NCBI RefSeq assembly: GCF_019443505.1
Contig: NZ_CP080377.1
Location: 1,364,001-1,428,000 of the forward strand
Direction: 5' to 3'
Origin: Janthinobacterium sp. PAMC25594
GTDB lineage: Bacteria > Pseudomonadota > Gammaproteobacteria > Burkholderiales > Burkholderiaceae_D
DNA: 64,000 bases
Below the pieces are notes generated by a model, which saw nothing but the letters and a program-made list of their open reading frames with translations, ran no database searches and was not told the origin of the DNA. Of the stretch, positions 9,754 to 18,501 are shown piece by piece. Both the position numbers and the translations under genes were made by a program. The number at the start of each line of letters is the position of its first letter. Positions within the stretch are counted from its first letter, which is position 1.

Positions 9754-11106
9754 CTATTTCGAATATCCCTGCTCATTGAACTGCCCCGCATCCAGCGTGG
9801 CCCAGGCATGCCGGATGCCCCACCACATCAGATAGGCATTGCCGCCGCCGCGCGCGCGGAACCACGGTTTCACGGGGTCAATCGGCCGCACCTTGGCCGG
9901 CGGCAAGATCAGCACGCCCGTCGTCTGGCCGGCGTCGCTGGTGCCCGCCACCAGCACGTTCTGGCCAAAGTGATTCGCCTGCGCGATGCCCAGCGCCACG
10001 TTGGTCAAGGCCGTGGCAGCGCCCATTTCACCCAGCAAGGCTGGCGTATTGAAGGTCTGCTGGAGGAAATCGAAGGCCGGCAGCTCGGTCGTCAAGGTCT
10101 GCGCCAGGTAGGCGATACGGTCAGGCGACGCCGGCCGGGTGTTGTTCGCATCGTGGATTACATAGCCGATCTCTACCTCGCTCTTGCGCCCATTGCCTGC
10201 TGCCTGCGCCAGCGTCGCCTGCCACGCCTGCACCGTGGGCGGCGGCAAGCCATTCTGCGCTGCAAAGGCGCTGACCTGCTGCGTGGCCGGATAGCCTATC
10301 CACGCCAGCGCATCGCGCTCCGTCTTGTAATGGGGACCGGCCAGTACCAGCAAGACCATGTTTTCATTGATCTGCTCATCCTTGGGAAAACTGGGCGCAT
10401 CCCAGCTCATCACCCAGACCGTTTCCTTCGGATGCGCCTGCAGATAATCGAGGGCGGCGGCCAGGGAGATAAACCCGGCATTCGCGCCGCCGGCCGTCAC
10501 ACGCACGTCGGGCGGTGTGGATTTGGTCCAGGATTTGGGGAAGTTCGGATTTCCGATGGAAAAGGTATCGATGATCTCCTCGCGCAGGACATCGCCAGCC
10601 TGGGTGGGATCAAACCGTTCTGCAGGCACCGCGTATTCGACATGGATACCCGCCAATTCATTCCAGCCTTTTTTGTGTTTGAAGTCGTGGGCGTTATAAA
10701 AATAGGTGGGGTTGGAGAAATATACACCGTGAAAATTACCTATCATTTCAAACAAATATTTCCCATGGAAATTAAAAAAAGTACCTTTACCATCATTTGA
10801 TGAAGCTATGCCAGACACAGATCTGACCTCAGAAAAAATGGCAGGGTATTGTTCCAACATGTCGTCTTTTTTATTCGGCCGCACTTTCCCAAGGGTCCAT
10901 AGCAGTTGCCATTCGGTTGGATAATCCTGGCGTTGCAGGGGATTGAGCCACTGCACTCCCACCACTTGAGCTATAAATGGCGCTCCTGCATCAAGCGCGT
11001 TGCGTTTATCGTCATCGGCAACTGCTGCCGGGTGCACAGCACAGGACGATAGAGCTATCTTTGCAATGAGGATAGCTATGACGAGCAGCAGGAAATTTTT
11101 GGCCAC
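9754..11106 (-). CDS. DUF2875 family protein, type VI lipase adaptor (Tla3)-like
   Basis: 450 residues. It begins with a hydrophobic segment and a possible lipobox LSSC (Cys22), so it is exported or membrane-tethered. The stretch VVGVQWLNPLQRQDYPTEWQ and the end FRARGGGNAYLMWWGIRHAW recall DUF2875 proteins, often labelled virulence factor. Pseudomonas aeruginosa Tla3, which hands the lipase Tle3 to VgrG, is of this family as I remember it. No vgrG, lipase or T6SS gene lies in the window, so it is an orphan here. The 5' part (about 10,670-11,060) is visibly richer in A+T than its neighbours, which hints at transfer. The gene is convergent with the barstar gene, 14 bp apart. Confidence 0.65.
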   Translation of the reverse strand: MAKNFLLLVIAILIAKIALSSCAVHPAAVADDDKRNALDAGAPFIAQVVGVQWLNPLQRQDYPTEWQLLWTLGKVRPNKKDDMLEQYPAIFSEVRSVSGIASSNDGKGTFFNFHGKYLFEMIGNFHGVYFSNPTYFYNAHDFKHKKGWNELAGIHVEYAVPAERFDPTQAGDVLREEIIDTFSIGNPNFPKSWTKSTPPDVRVTAGGANAGFISLAAALDYLQAHPKETVWVMSWDAPSFPKDEQINENMVLLVLAGPHYKTERDALAWIGYPATQQVSAFAAQNGLPPPTVQAWQATLAQAAGNGRKSEVEIGYVIHDANNTRPASPDRIAYLAQTLTTELPAFDFLQQTFNTPALLGEMGAATALTNVALGIAQANHFGQNVLVAGTSDAGQTTGVLILPPAKVRPIDPVKPWFRARGGGNAYLMWWGIRHAWATLDAGQFNEQGYSK

Positions 11107-11228
11107 GTGCCGCTCCTTTATCCCGAGACGGAAACTGCATTATTCAATAATGATAGAAAAGTAAGTTGCGCAGGAACAATAAGTCGAGCTGCGGCATGGC
11201 AGCAGCATCGTTCCCTGGCGAAATATGC

Positions 11229-11258
11229 TTGACAGCCCCGCCCGACATCCCTTACATT
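11229..11258 (+). promoter_or_regulatory. Promoter of the leuA leader region
   Basis: A perfect TTGACA (11229-11234), an 18-base spacer and TACATT (11253-11258). The predicted start of transcription is at or within a base or two of the leader-peptide ATG at 11265, so that transcript would be leaderless. No Shine-Dalgarno sequence precedes that ATG, which agrees. Confidence 0.6.
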
Positions 11259-11264
11259 AAGTGC

Positions 11265-11333
11265 ATGTCCTCCTTCAAACATTCCTCCCCTTCCCTGCTG
11301 TCGCTATCGCGACTACTGCTAGCACGCGCATAA
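11265..11333 (+). CDS. Leucine leader peptide 1 upstream of leuA
   Basis: A 22-residue open frame, MSSFKHSSPSLLSLSRLLLA followed by RA and TAA. Six of ten consecutive-region residues (11-19) are leucine. Three of the six leucine codons are CTA, a codon rare in this GC-rich genome, which is the usual sign of a ribosome-stalling leader that senses charged leucyl-tRNA. It begins at the predicted transcription start and lies about 310 bases before leuA. Inferred role: control of leuA by leucine supply. No homologue search was possible. Confidence 0.75.
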   Translation: MSSFKHSSPSLLSLSRLLLARA

Positions 11334-11358
11334 GTTTGCCGCATTGCTTCGCCTGGCC

Positions 11359-11373
11359 ACACGCCGGCGTGTT
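11359..11373 (+). promoter_or_regulatory. GC-rich hairpin between the two leuA leader peptides
   Basis: ACACGCC (11359-11365) is directly followed by its complement GGCGTGT (11366-11372), then TTTC. It could act as a short attenuator hairpin, although the U run is only three. The downstream arm (GCGTGTT, 11367-11373) can instead pair with AGCACGC at 11321-11327, the end of leader 1, so mutually exclusive structures are possible. Confidence 0.4.
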
Positions 11374-11394
11374 TCAAAAACCCTGGAAGGTTTG

Positions 11395-11505
11395 ATGATG
11401 TTTGCACCATCCCCCGCTACACCCGTAACTTCTGACGCGACCGCCACCGCTGGCGCCGTTGCCCTGCTTTGCCTGCTAAAACTACCGACCGCTTGCCTGG
11501 CCTAG
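11395..11505 (+). CDS. Leucine-rich leader peptide 2 upstream of leuA
   Basis: A 36-residue open frame starting at the ATG pair at 11395/11398 behind a GGAAGG ribosome site (11385-11390). The C-terminal third reads [14 protein letters not shown] with six leucines, encoded CTG, CTT, CTG, CTA, CTA and CTG, again rich in rare CTA. It ends 70 bases before leuA. The final codons overlap one arm (GCTTGCC, 11491-11497) of an inverted repeat whose other arm is GGCAAGC (11522-11528). A second ribosome-stalling switch acting on leuA translation or transcript structure is inferred; chance is possible because Ala/Leu are common. Confidence 0.5.
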   Translation: MMFAPSPATPVTSDATATAGAVALLCLLKLPTACLA

Positions 11506-11575
11506 TGTTGCGTGGCCGCCCGGCAAGCTTGCGCCACAACCATTGATTTCCCCCTATATTCAGGAGTACCCGATC

Positions 11576-13282
11576 ATGATGTTGCAAAATCCAGCTTCCA
11601 AATACCGCGCCTTTCCTCCCGTCAAATTGACCGACCGTCAATGGCCGAACCAGATCATCAGCAAACCGCCTATCTGGATGAGCACCGACTTGCGCGACGG
11701 TAACCAGTCCTTGATCGAGCCGATGAGCGCGGAAAAGAAGCTGCGGTTCTTCGAGATGCTGATCGCCATCGGCCTGAAGGAAATCGAAGTGGGTTTCCCA
11801 TCGGCATCGCAGACGGATTTCGACTTCGTGCGTAAACTCGTGGATGAAAAGCGCATCCCGGACGACGTCACCATCATCGTGCTGACGCAGTCGCGTGAAG
11901 AATTGATCCGCCGCACGGTGGAATCGGTCGTCGGCGCCAAGCGCGCCATCGTGCACCTGTACAACTCCGTGGCGCCCGTGTTCCGCAAGGTCGTGTTCGG
12001 CATGTCGCGCGAGGAAATCACGAATATCGCCACCACCGGCACCACCCTCGTGAAACAGCTGGTGGCCCAGCATCCGGAAACGGAATGGGGCTTTGAATAC
12101 ACGCCGGAATCGTTTTCCACCACGGAACTCGATTTCTCCAAGCATATCTGCGACGCCGTCAGCGCCATCTGGAAGCCGACGCCCGCCAACAAGATGATCA
12201 TCAACCTGCCGTCGACCGTGGAATGCAGCACGCCCAACGTGTATGCGGACCAGATCGAATGGATGTCGCGCAAACTGGCGCGCCGCGATTCCATCATCAT
12301 CAGCGTGCACCCGCATAACGACCGCGGCACGGCCGTCGCGTCGGCCGAGCTGGCCGTGATGGCGGGCGCCGACCGCGTGGAAGGCTGCTTGTTCGGCAAT
12401 GGCGAGCGCACGGGCAACGTCGACCTCGTCACTTTGGCGATGAATTTGTACACGCAAGGCGTGCATCCGGGCCTGGACTTCTCCGACATCGATACCGTGC
12501 GCAAGTGCGTGGAAGAGTGCAACCAGTTGCCCGTCCACCCGCGCCACCCATATGCGGGCGACCTGGTCTTCACGGCGTTTTCCGGCTCGCACCAGGATGC
12601 GATCAAGAAAGGTTTTGCCAAGCAACAACCGGACAGCATCTGGGAAGTGCCGTACTTGCCGATCGACCCGGCCGACCTGGGCCGCAGCTACGATGCCGTG
12701 ATCCGCGTCAACAGCCAGTCCGGCAAGGGCGGCATGGCGTATTTGCTGGAACAGGAATATGGCCTGGTCTTGCCGCGCCGCCTGCAGATCGAATTCTCGC
12801 GCGCCGTGCAAGCCGTGGCCGACGCCACGGGCCGCGAAATCGCCGCGCAGGATATCCATGAAATCTTCCAGAAGGAATACCTGCAGCAGACGGCACCGTA
12901 CGCCTACGCTGCGCACCGCATGGTGGAAGACACCAGCAGCGATGAATCCGTGCAGATCGACATCAGCCTGTCGCACCGCCAGACGCCATTGGCCCTGCAA
13001 GGCGGCGGCAACGGCCCCATCGATGCCTTCGTCAATGCGCTCGGTCTCGATATCAAGCTGATGGATTACCATGAACACTCGATCGGCTCGGGTGCCAACG
13101 CGCAAGCGGCGTGCTACGTGGAATTGCGCCTCGATAATGGCCCGACCCTGTTCGGCGCCGCCATCGACAGCAATATCGTCACCGCCTCGTTCAAGGCCGT
13201 GCTGTCGGCAGTGAACCGCCGCATCGGACAGACGGAAGCTGAAAAAACAACAGCGGCCGACGTGGCGGCCAGCGCCGCCTGA
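11576..13282 (+). CDS. leuA: 2-isopropylmalate synthase (long form)
   Basis: 568 residues from ATG 11576 (a second ATG follows at once), behind AGGAG at 11562-11566. It condenses acetyl-CoA with 2-oxoisovalerate, the committed step of leucine synthesis. The TIM-barrel domain has DLRDGNQ at 38-44 (substrate and metal-binding Arg-Asp) and the metal ligands His245 and His247 in HPHNDRG. The C-terminal part (about 430-555) is the LeuA dimer domain that senses leucine for feedback inhibition. This is the class found in Burkholderia and actinobacteria, not the shorter enterobacterial type. No leuBCD lie nearby. Confidence 0.97.
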   Translation: MMLQNPASKYRAFPPVKLTDRQWPNQIISKPPIWMSTDLRDGNQSLIEPMSAEKKLRFFEMLIAIGLKEIEVGFPSASQTDFDFVRKLVDEKRIPDDVTIIVLTQSREELIRRTVESVVGAKRAIVHLYNSVAPVFRKVVFGMSREEITNIATTGTTLVKQLVAQHPETEWGFEYTPESFSTTELDFSKHICDAVSAIWKPTPANKMIINLPSTVECSTPNVYADQIEWMSRKLARRDSIIISVHPHNDRGTAVASAELAVMAGADRVEGCLFGNGERTGNVDLVTLAMNLYTQGVHPGLDFSDIDTVRKCVEECNQLPVHPRHPYAGDLVFTAFSGSHQDAIKKGFAKQQPDSIWEVPYLPIDPADLGRSYDAVIRVNSQSGKGGMAYLLEQEYGLVLPRRLQIEFSRAVQAVADATGREIAAQDIHEIFQKEYLQQTAPYAYAAHRMVEDTSSDESVQIDISLSHRQTPLALQGGGNGPIDAFVNALGLDIKLMDYHEHSIGSGANAQAACYVELRLDNGPTLFGAAIDSNIVTASFKAVLSAVNRRIGQTEAEKTTAADVAASAA

Positions 13283-13310
13283 GCACGACCCGGGCACCCC
13301 TCATAGGGAG

Positions 13311-13347
13311 AAAAAGCGGTACGGCTTGATCGCCGTGCCGCTTTTTC
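13311..13347 (+). terminator. Rho-independent terminator of leuA
   Basis: AAAAAGCGGTACGGC pairs with GCCGTGCCGCTTTTT around a TTGATC loop, giving a long stem closed by five U residues. It starts 29 bases after the leuA stop codon. The A/T tracts on both sides would let it work on either strand. Confidence 0.92.
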
Positions 13348-13451
13348 ATTTCTCCGAGGCAATTGTTGCTGCAAAAGAAGTATCACGCACCGTATAATCG
13401 TTTCATAATAAGACCAGCGGAGACAAATTATCAGCTACCGAGGGAATCAGT

Positions 13452-15056
13452 ATGAAATTGACGGATATGAAGATAGGCGTGCGCCTGGGCGCCGGTTTTG
13501 GCTTGGTGCTGCTGCTGATGGCAGTGCTGGTAGGCACGGGATTGTTGCGCCTGGACAAAATTGGTGGGCTCAGCGAGTCCATCATCGAGAATGACTGGGC
13601 CAAGGCCGACGCCATCGCCACCATCCGCAGCACCACGCGTTCGAACGCGGCGCTGGTGCTGGAACTGTTCATCCATGAAGATCCGGCCCGCGCCAACGCC
13701 ATCCACGGCGAAATCGATGCCAACAAGGCCACCATCAGCGATGCGCTGGTCATCCTCGACCGTCTGATCGTGCTACCTGAAGGCAAGGAACTGCTGGCTA
13801 CCCTGAAGCAGCAGCGCAAGGCCTATGTCGTCTCGTTCAGCCAGGCCGACAAGCTGCTGATGGCGGGACAACGCGCGGAAGCGGCCGTGCATGTGCGCGA
13901 CGATACCCTGCCCGCCCTGAACCGCCTGCAAAAGACGGTGAACCAACTGAACGAAATCCAGCGCGCAGTAGTCGTGCATGGCGGCCAGCAAATCCAGCAC
14001 AATATTACAGCAGCCAATATGCTGATGGCCAGCCTGGGCACGGCCGCCCTGTTGCTGGGCGTGCTCTTTGCCTGGTGGGTCACGCGCTCGATCACCACGC
14101 CCATCGCGTATGCCCTGCGCGTGGCGCAAGCCGTGGCCGCAGGTGACCTGAGCAGTAAAATCGTGGCCGACGGCAAGGATGAAACGGGCCAGCTGCTGCA
14201 GGCGCTGCGCGACATGAATACCAGCCTGGCCAGCATCGTGGGGCAAGTACGTGGCGGCACGGGCACCATCGCCGTGGCGTCGAGCCAGATTGCCAGCGGC
14301 AATGCCGACCTGTCGGCCCGCACGGAAGCGCAGGCCAGCGCGCTGGAAGAAACGGCCTCGTCGATGATCGAACTGACGAGCACCGTGCGCAGCAACAGCG
14401 ACAATGCGCGCCAGGCGGACAGCCTGGCCCGCTCGGCATCCACCATCGCCCAGCGCGGCGGTACGGCCATGGCGGAAGTGATCGGCACCATGGATGCCAT
14501 CAATGCGTCCTCGCGCAAGATCGTCGACATCATCGCCGTCATCGACGGCATCGCCTTCCAGACGAATATCCTGGCCCTGAACGCGGCGGTCGAGGCGGCG
14601 CGTGCCGGCGAACAGGGACGCGGCTTTGCCGTAGTGGCCACCGAAGTGCGCAACCTGGCGCAGCGCTCGGCGGCCGCCGCCAAGGAAATCAAGGAACTCA
14701 TTGCCGACTCCGTCAACCGCGTGGGACAGGGCACGCAGCTGGTCAGCCAGGCGGGCGCCACGATGGGTGAAGTGGTGGCCAGCGTGGGCCGGGTCAGCGC
14801 CATCGTCGGTGAAATCAGCGTCGCCAACCACGAACAAAGCGAAGGCATCGAGCAGATCAATGCCGCCATCATGCAGATGGACCAGACGACGCAGCAAAAC
14901 GCGGCCCTGGTCGAGGAAGCAGCCGCGGCGGCGGCAGCCATGCATGAACAGGCAGGCGAACTGGAAACCCTCGTCAGCCAGTTCAAGCTGGAGCAAAACG
15001 CCGTCGCCAAGGCGCCGCCCCGCCCCGCCGCGCCCGCCGTCCAGCGCTTGCAGTAA
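13452..15056 (+). CDS. Methyl-accepting chemotaxis protein with four-helix-bundle sensor
   Basis: 534 residues. Transmembrane segment 1 is near residues 12-31, and the periplasmic part (about 35-188) has the features of a 4HB_MCP sensor. Transmembrane segment 2 is near 190-212, a HAMP domain spans about 213-265, and the cytoplasmic signalling domain fills the rest. The kinase-control tip reads [13 protein letters not shown] (364-376). No C-terminal NWETF-type CheR tether is present; the tail is Pro/Ala rich. The ligand cannot be read from the sequence. No che genes are adjacent, so it is a dispersed receptor. A TATAAT lies at 13393-13398, with no good -35. Confidence 0.93.
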   Translation: MKLTDMKIGVRLGAGFGLVLLLMAVLVGTGLLRLDKIGGLSESIIENDWAKADAIATIRSTTRSNAALVLELFIHEDPARANAIHGEIDANKATISDALVILDRLIVLPEGKELLATLKQQRKAYVVSFSQADKLLMAGQRAEAAVHVRDDTLPALNRLQKTVNQLNEIQRAVVVHGGQQIQHNITAANMLMASLGTAALLLGVLFAWWVTRSITTPIAYALRVAQAVAAGDLSSKIVADGKDETGQLLQALRDMNTSLASIVGQVRGGTGTIAVASSQIASGNADLSARTEAQASALEETASSMIELTSTVRSNSDNARQADSLARSASTIAQRGGTAMAEVIGTMDAINASSRKIVDIIAVIDGIAFQTNILALNAAVEAARAGEQGRGFAVVATEVRNLAQRSAAAAKEIKELIADSVNRVGQGTQLVSQAGATMGEVVASVGRVSAIVGEISVANHEQSEGIEQINAAIMQMDQTTQQNAALVEEAAAAAAAMHEQAGELETLVSQFKLEQNAVAKAPPRPAAPAVQRLQ

Positions 15057-15061
15057 GGCCG

Positions 15062-16318
15062 CTATTCCACCTGGCGCGCCAGGCGGATGCCCGTAAATTG
15101 CCAGCGCGCGCCAGCCGGGAAGAAATTGCGGTAGCTGGCGCGCGCATGGCCGGCCGGCGTGGCGCAGGACGAGCCGCGCAGCACATACTGGTTCAGCATG
15201 AACTTGCCGTTGTATTCACCGAGCGCCCCGGGCGCCGTGCGGTAGCCCGGATACGGCGCATAACTGCTGCTGGTCCACTGCCAGCAGTGACCGAACATTT
15301 GCCGCAGTCCCGCTCCCGGCGCACCGGCGGCCGGATGCAGCTGGCCCACTTGCACGGCGACGCCCTGCGCAGCCACTTCCCATTCCGCTTCCGTCGGCAG
15401 GCGCGCGCCCGCCCAGTGCGCATACGCGTCCGCTTCGAACAGCGACAGGTGCACTGCCGGCGCCTGCAAATCGAGCGGGCGCAGCCCGAACAAGGTGAAT
15501 TCCTGCCAGTGCCCGGCGTCATCGCGCTGCCAGTACAGCGGACACGCCAGCTGCTGGCTGCGCACCCAGTCCCAGCCTTCGGCCAGCCACCAATGCGCCA
15601 TGCGGTAGCCGCCCGCCTCGATGAAGGCGAGAAATTCGCCATTCGTCACCAGCGCAGTGGCCAGCTCGAACGGCGCCACGTATTGCGGATGGCGCGGCAA
15701 TTCATTGTCGAAGCAAAAACCATCGCCCGCATGGCCGATCTGCGCCAGGCCGCCGTCAAACGCGAGCCAGGCCGTGGGCTGTGCGTGTTCTTGCGCTGGC
15801 GCAGGAACACTGTCCAGCGCGTTGTCCAGCGCGTTGTCCAGATAAGCGGGAAACAGCGCGCTCTGCGCCAGCAGGTGCTTGACGTCCGTTAACAGCAACT
15901 CCTGGTGCTGCTGCTCGTGTTCGAGGCCCAGCGCCAGCAGCATGGTCAGGCGCTCGCGCTCGGGCCGCGCCAGCTCGCCCGCCAGCAGGCGGGCGATGCG
16001 CGCATCGACGTTGGCCCGATAAGCGCGCACTTGCGCCATGCCGGGGCGCGTCAGCAAGCCCCGCTGCGCGCGCGGATGCTTCTCGCCCACGCCGTTGTAG
16101 TAGGAATTGAACAGCACGCGGAAGGCGGGGTGGAACGGCGCGAACGCCGCTTCCATGCTTTCCAAAATAAACGTTTCGAAAAACCAGGTGGTATGCGCCA
16201 GATGCCATTTCACGGGACTGGCGTCCGGCATCGACTGGGCCCCGCAATCCTCGTCGGACAGCGGTTCGGCCAGGCGCAGCGAGTGCTGGCGCACCTTGTT
16301 ATAGTGATCGATCAGCAT
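15062..16318 (-). CDS. egtB: EgtB: hercynine/gamma-glutamylcysteine sulfoxide synthase
   Basis: 418 residues from ATG 16318. It joins hercynine to a cysteine-containing thiol with O2 at a non-heme iron, in ergothioneine synthesis. The N-terminal DinB-like half carries HLAHTTWFFE (39-48) and the iron-binding HEQQHQE (His134, His138, Glu140). The C-terminal half is the formylglycine-generating-enzyme-like (SUMF1) domain ending in RGSSCATP, YRNFFP and GIRLAR motifs. It follows egtD by 8 bp on the same strand and ends 5 bp from the convergent chemoreceptor gene. A short linker (about residues 156-169) is expanded by an in-frame 12-bp tandem repeat. Confidence 0.93.
   Translation of the reverse strand: MLIDHYNKVRQHSLRLAEPLSDEDCGAQSMPDASPVKWHLAHTTWFFETFILESMEAAFAPFHPAFRVLFNSYYNGVGEKHPRAQRGLLTRPGMAQVRAYRANVDARIARLLAGELARPERERLTMLLALGLEHEQQHQELLLTDVKHLLAQSALFPAYLDNALDNALDSVPAPAQEHAQPTAWLAFDGGLAQIGHAGDGFCFDNELPRHPQYVAPFELATALVTNGEFLAFIEAGGYRMAHWWLAEGWDWVRSQQLACPLYWQRDDAGHWQEFTLFGLRPLDLQAPAVHLSLFEADAYAHWAGARLPTEAEWEVAAQGVAVQVGQLHPAAGAPGAGLRQMFGHCWQWTSSSYAPYPGYRTAPGALGEYNGKFMLNQYVLRGSSCATPAGHARASYRNFFPAGARWQFTGIRLARQVE
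15812..15842. repeat. 12-bp tandem repeat inside egtB
   Basis: TGTCCAGCGCGT is repeated 2.6 times, encoding the repeated tetrapeptide ALDN/ALDS in the linker of EgtB. The unit is a multiple of three, so gain or loss of copies would keep the reading frame. Confidence 0.85.
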
Positions 16319-16326
16319 CGTCGCCT

Positions 16327-17319
16327 TTAGTCTCTGATGACACGGGCGTAAATGACGGCAAACCACTGCTGCGGGTCCGTCCAGACTTGCACGGTGGAAA
16401 ATCCTGCCTGCTCCAGCAAACCGACGAAGTCCGCGCGCGTGTATTTATAGCTGTCTTCCGTATGGATGCGCTCGCCTTTCGCGAAACGGCGCTGGCCACC
16501 TTTCCAGTGGACAACTTGTTCGCTGCGCGCTTCCAGGTGCATTTCCACGCGGCGCTCGTCGGCGTTGAAAAAGCCGTGGTGCCGCCAGGCGCGCACGTCG
16601 AAGTCCGCGCCGATCAGGCCGTTCACGTGACGCAGCATGTTCAGGTTGAAGGCGGCCGTGACGCCCAGCGCATCGTCATAGGCGGCGTCGAGGATGACAT
16701 CGTCCTTGATCAGGTCGACGCCGATCAGCAGGCCGCCATCGCCGTCCGCGTTCGCGCGCAGGCGGCGCAAAAAGGCGGTCGCTTGTTCAGGCGAAAAATT
16801 GCCGATCGACGAACCGGGATAGAAGAACAATCGCCGCGCCTCGCGCACGCTGTCGGGCAAGTCCAGGCGGCTGGAAAAATCCAGGCCCAGGCCCGTCATC
16901 TCGATGTGCGGGAAGCGCTGCTGCAGCCGGCTCAGCGATTCACTGAGGAAATCATAGGAAATATCCACGGCCACATACTGGGCCGGGTGCAGCAGGGGGA
17001 ACAGGCTGGCGGCCTTGGCGCAATTGCCCGCGCCCAGGTCGATCAGGGTGCTGCCCGGCCCCACGGCGTGCGCGATCTCGGCGGCGTGGCGGGCGAAGAT
17101 GGCCGCCTCCGTGCGCGTCGGATAGTACTCGGGCAAGGCGCAAATGGCTTCGAACAGTTTCGAGCCCAGCGCGTCGTACAGGTACTTGGGCGAGGTCCAG
17201 GCCTCGCGTGCCAGCAGGCCGCTGCTGACCTCGACTATCGTGGCAGGAGTGGCGCTGGCCACTCGAACGTTGCTGGCGGGAGACAAATCTGACTGCTGTT
17301 GCGCGTGTGGCATGGTCAT
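16327..17319 (-). CDS. egtD: EgtD: L-histidine N-alpha-trimethyltransferase
   Basis: 330 residues. It methylates histidine three times with SAM to give hercynine, the first step to ergothioneine. Seen: YYPTRTE near residue 65, the SAM motif DLGAGNCAKA (94-103), FFYPGSSIGNF, and the histidine-pocket region with the paired YKYT and FVGLLEQAGF at the C-terminus. First gene of an egtD-egtB pair. No egtA, egtC or egtE lies nearby; many proteobacteria need only EgtB and EgtD plus a lyase found elsewhere. Confidence 0.95.
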   Translation of the reverse strand: MTMPHAQQQSDLSPASNVRVASATPATIVEVSSGLLAREAWTSPKYLYDALGSKLFEAICALPEYYPTRTEAAIFARHAAEIAHAVGPGSTLIDLGAGNCAKAASLFPLLHPAQYVAVDISYDFLSESLSRLQQRFPHIEMTGLGLDFSSRLDLPDSVREARRLFFYPGSSIGNFSPEQATAFLRRLRANADGDGGLLIGVDLIKDDVILDAAYDDALGVTAAFNLNMLRHVNGLIGADFDVRAWRHHGFFNADERRVEMHLEARSEQVVHWKGGQRRFAKGERIHTEDSYKYTRADFVGLLEQAGFSTVQVWTDPQQWFAVIYARVIRD

Positions 17320-17629
17320 GGGCTGGCGTCGTCTATCAAGGTTTACGAAGGGCTTGCACGGTCAGCCACCGGGCGCCGCCCCTGCCACAGCGGTTTGCGG
17401 GCGCCTTTTCCGATGACTTTTTTCCATCATAGCGGAATCCGCACAAGCCAGCCGTGCGACAGGTAACGCAAGATCAAACTAGCGGTGTGCACGCAAAATT
17501 GGTATTGCCCAGCAAAAATGATAAGCCTGTCGTATACTACACATTGCCGGCCAATCAATCCGCGCCCCTTTGCAGTTCCCAGGCCCCCCTCTCCCCCGCG
17601 TGCCTCCCTTTACGATAGCCGTTAACACC
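17320..17629. other. Divergent intergenic region between egtD and the ABC ATPase gene
   Basis: 310 bases with no supported gene. A TATACT at 17533-17538 could be the -10 box of the ABC ATPase gene, but no -35 box is well placed. I see no hairpin terminator, repeat or riboswitch-like structure. Confidence 0.5.
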
Positions 17630-18322
17630 ATGCTCGAATTGCGCCATCTGTCGAAGTCCTATGCCCATGCCCGTCCCGTGCTGGCCAACATTTCCTGCCG
17701 CTTCAAGGCGGGGGAATTCATCGCCATCATGGGTGACTCGGGCGTTGGCAAGTCGACCTTGCTGAACCTGATCGCCGGCCTCGATACGCCCGATGCGGGT
17801 GCCGAAGCGCACCCTATCCTGGTGGACGGCATCGCCATGTCCAGCCTCGATGACGCCGCCGCCACCCGGCTGCGTCGCGCCCGCATGGGCTTTATCTTCC
17901 AGGCCTTCCACGTCTTGCCGCACCTGACCCTGCTGCAAAACGTGGCCCTGCCGCTGCTGCTCAACGGACTGCCCCAGGAGCGTGCCGCCAGCATGCTCGA
18001 CGCGGTCGGCCTGGGCGGACGCGGCGGCGACTTTCCGCAGCAATTGTCCGGCGGCGAAATGCAGCGCGTGGCCATTGCCCGCGCGCTCGTGCACAAGCCG
18101 GCGCTGGTGCTGGCCGACGAACCAACCGGCAACCTCGATCCCGATACGGCACACAGCATCCTGCAATTGCTGCGCGCCGAAATCAAGGCCAACGGCAGTT
18201 GCGCGATCATGGTCACGCATTCGCTGGCCGCCGCCGAAATGGCGGACAGAACCATGATCCTGACGAAAAACGGCTTACAAAATACAACAACCGTCGATCA
18301 AATTAATCAAACAATCAGTTAA
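17630..18322 (+). CDS. LolD/MacB-type ABC transporter ATP-binding protein
   Basis: 230 residues from ATG 17630, where the ABC domain begins. Walker A is GDSGVGKST (35-43), the signature LSGGEMQ (139-145), Walker B LVLADE (159-164), and TGNLD follows; this last element and the overall spacing place it with the LolD/MacB/FtsE group that works with FtsX-like permeases. No permease gene lies on either side, so it must act with a partner encoded elsewhere or be a standalone remnant. The C-terminus past the H-loop (VTHS) is polar and AT-richer (QNTTTVDQINQTIS). Confidence 0.88.
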   Translation: MLELRHLSKSYAHARPVLANISCRFKAGEFIAIMGDSGVGKSTLLNLIAGLDTPDAGAEAHPILVDGIAMSSLDDAAATRLRRARMGFIFQAFHVLPHLTLLQNVALPLLLNGLPQERAASMLDAVGLGGRGGDFPQQLSGGEMQRVAIARALVHKPALVLADEPTGNLDPDTAHSILQLLRAEIKANGSCAIMVTHSLAAAEMADRTMILTKNGLQNTTTVDQINQTIS

Positions 18323-18451
18323 TTTAACTGACCATCTTTCACAAATTTTGTTATCGTAGTATTATTGAAAACACTTGCCTGGTTATCAATGTTGTAACGC
18401 GAATGGTATCACGTCACCCGGACAGTCGTACTGCGATGACGAACTATAGCT

Positions 18452-18477
18452 GGGACCACATACAGTGGTCTCGTCCC
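18452..18477 (+). promoter_or_regulatory. Hairpin in the leader of the small HTH-like gene
   Basis: GACCAC (18454-18459), loop ATACA, GTGGTC (18465-18470), with GGG and CCC able to extend the stem. It ends about 13 bases before the AAGGAGGAG ribosome site, so it could modulate translation or mRNA stability. It has no U tract and is not a terminator. Confidence 0.45.
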
Positions 18478-18501
18478 TTGCATAACCTGAAGGAGGAGTA
18501 A

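Noticed and set aside
11359..11373. ACACGCCGGCGTGT as a definite terminator
   Set aside because: Only three U residues follow and the loop is nearly absent, so I list it as a possible regulatory hairpin.
11417..13297. A 626-codon open frame antisense to leuA
   Set aside because: Shadow of leuA, with skewed composition; the sense frame has all LeuA motifs.
13393..13398. TATAAT before the chemoreceptor gene as a full promoter
   Set aside because: No acceptable -35 box 16-18 bases upstream, and no sigma28-type sequence either; kept only as a note in the gene entry.
15070..15083. CCTGGCGCGCCAGG palindrome at the end of egtB
   Set aside because: It lies inside the coding sequence and encodes conserved C-terminal residues (RLARQ); likely chance.
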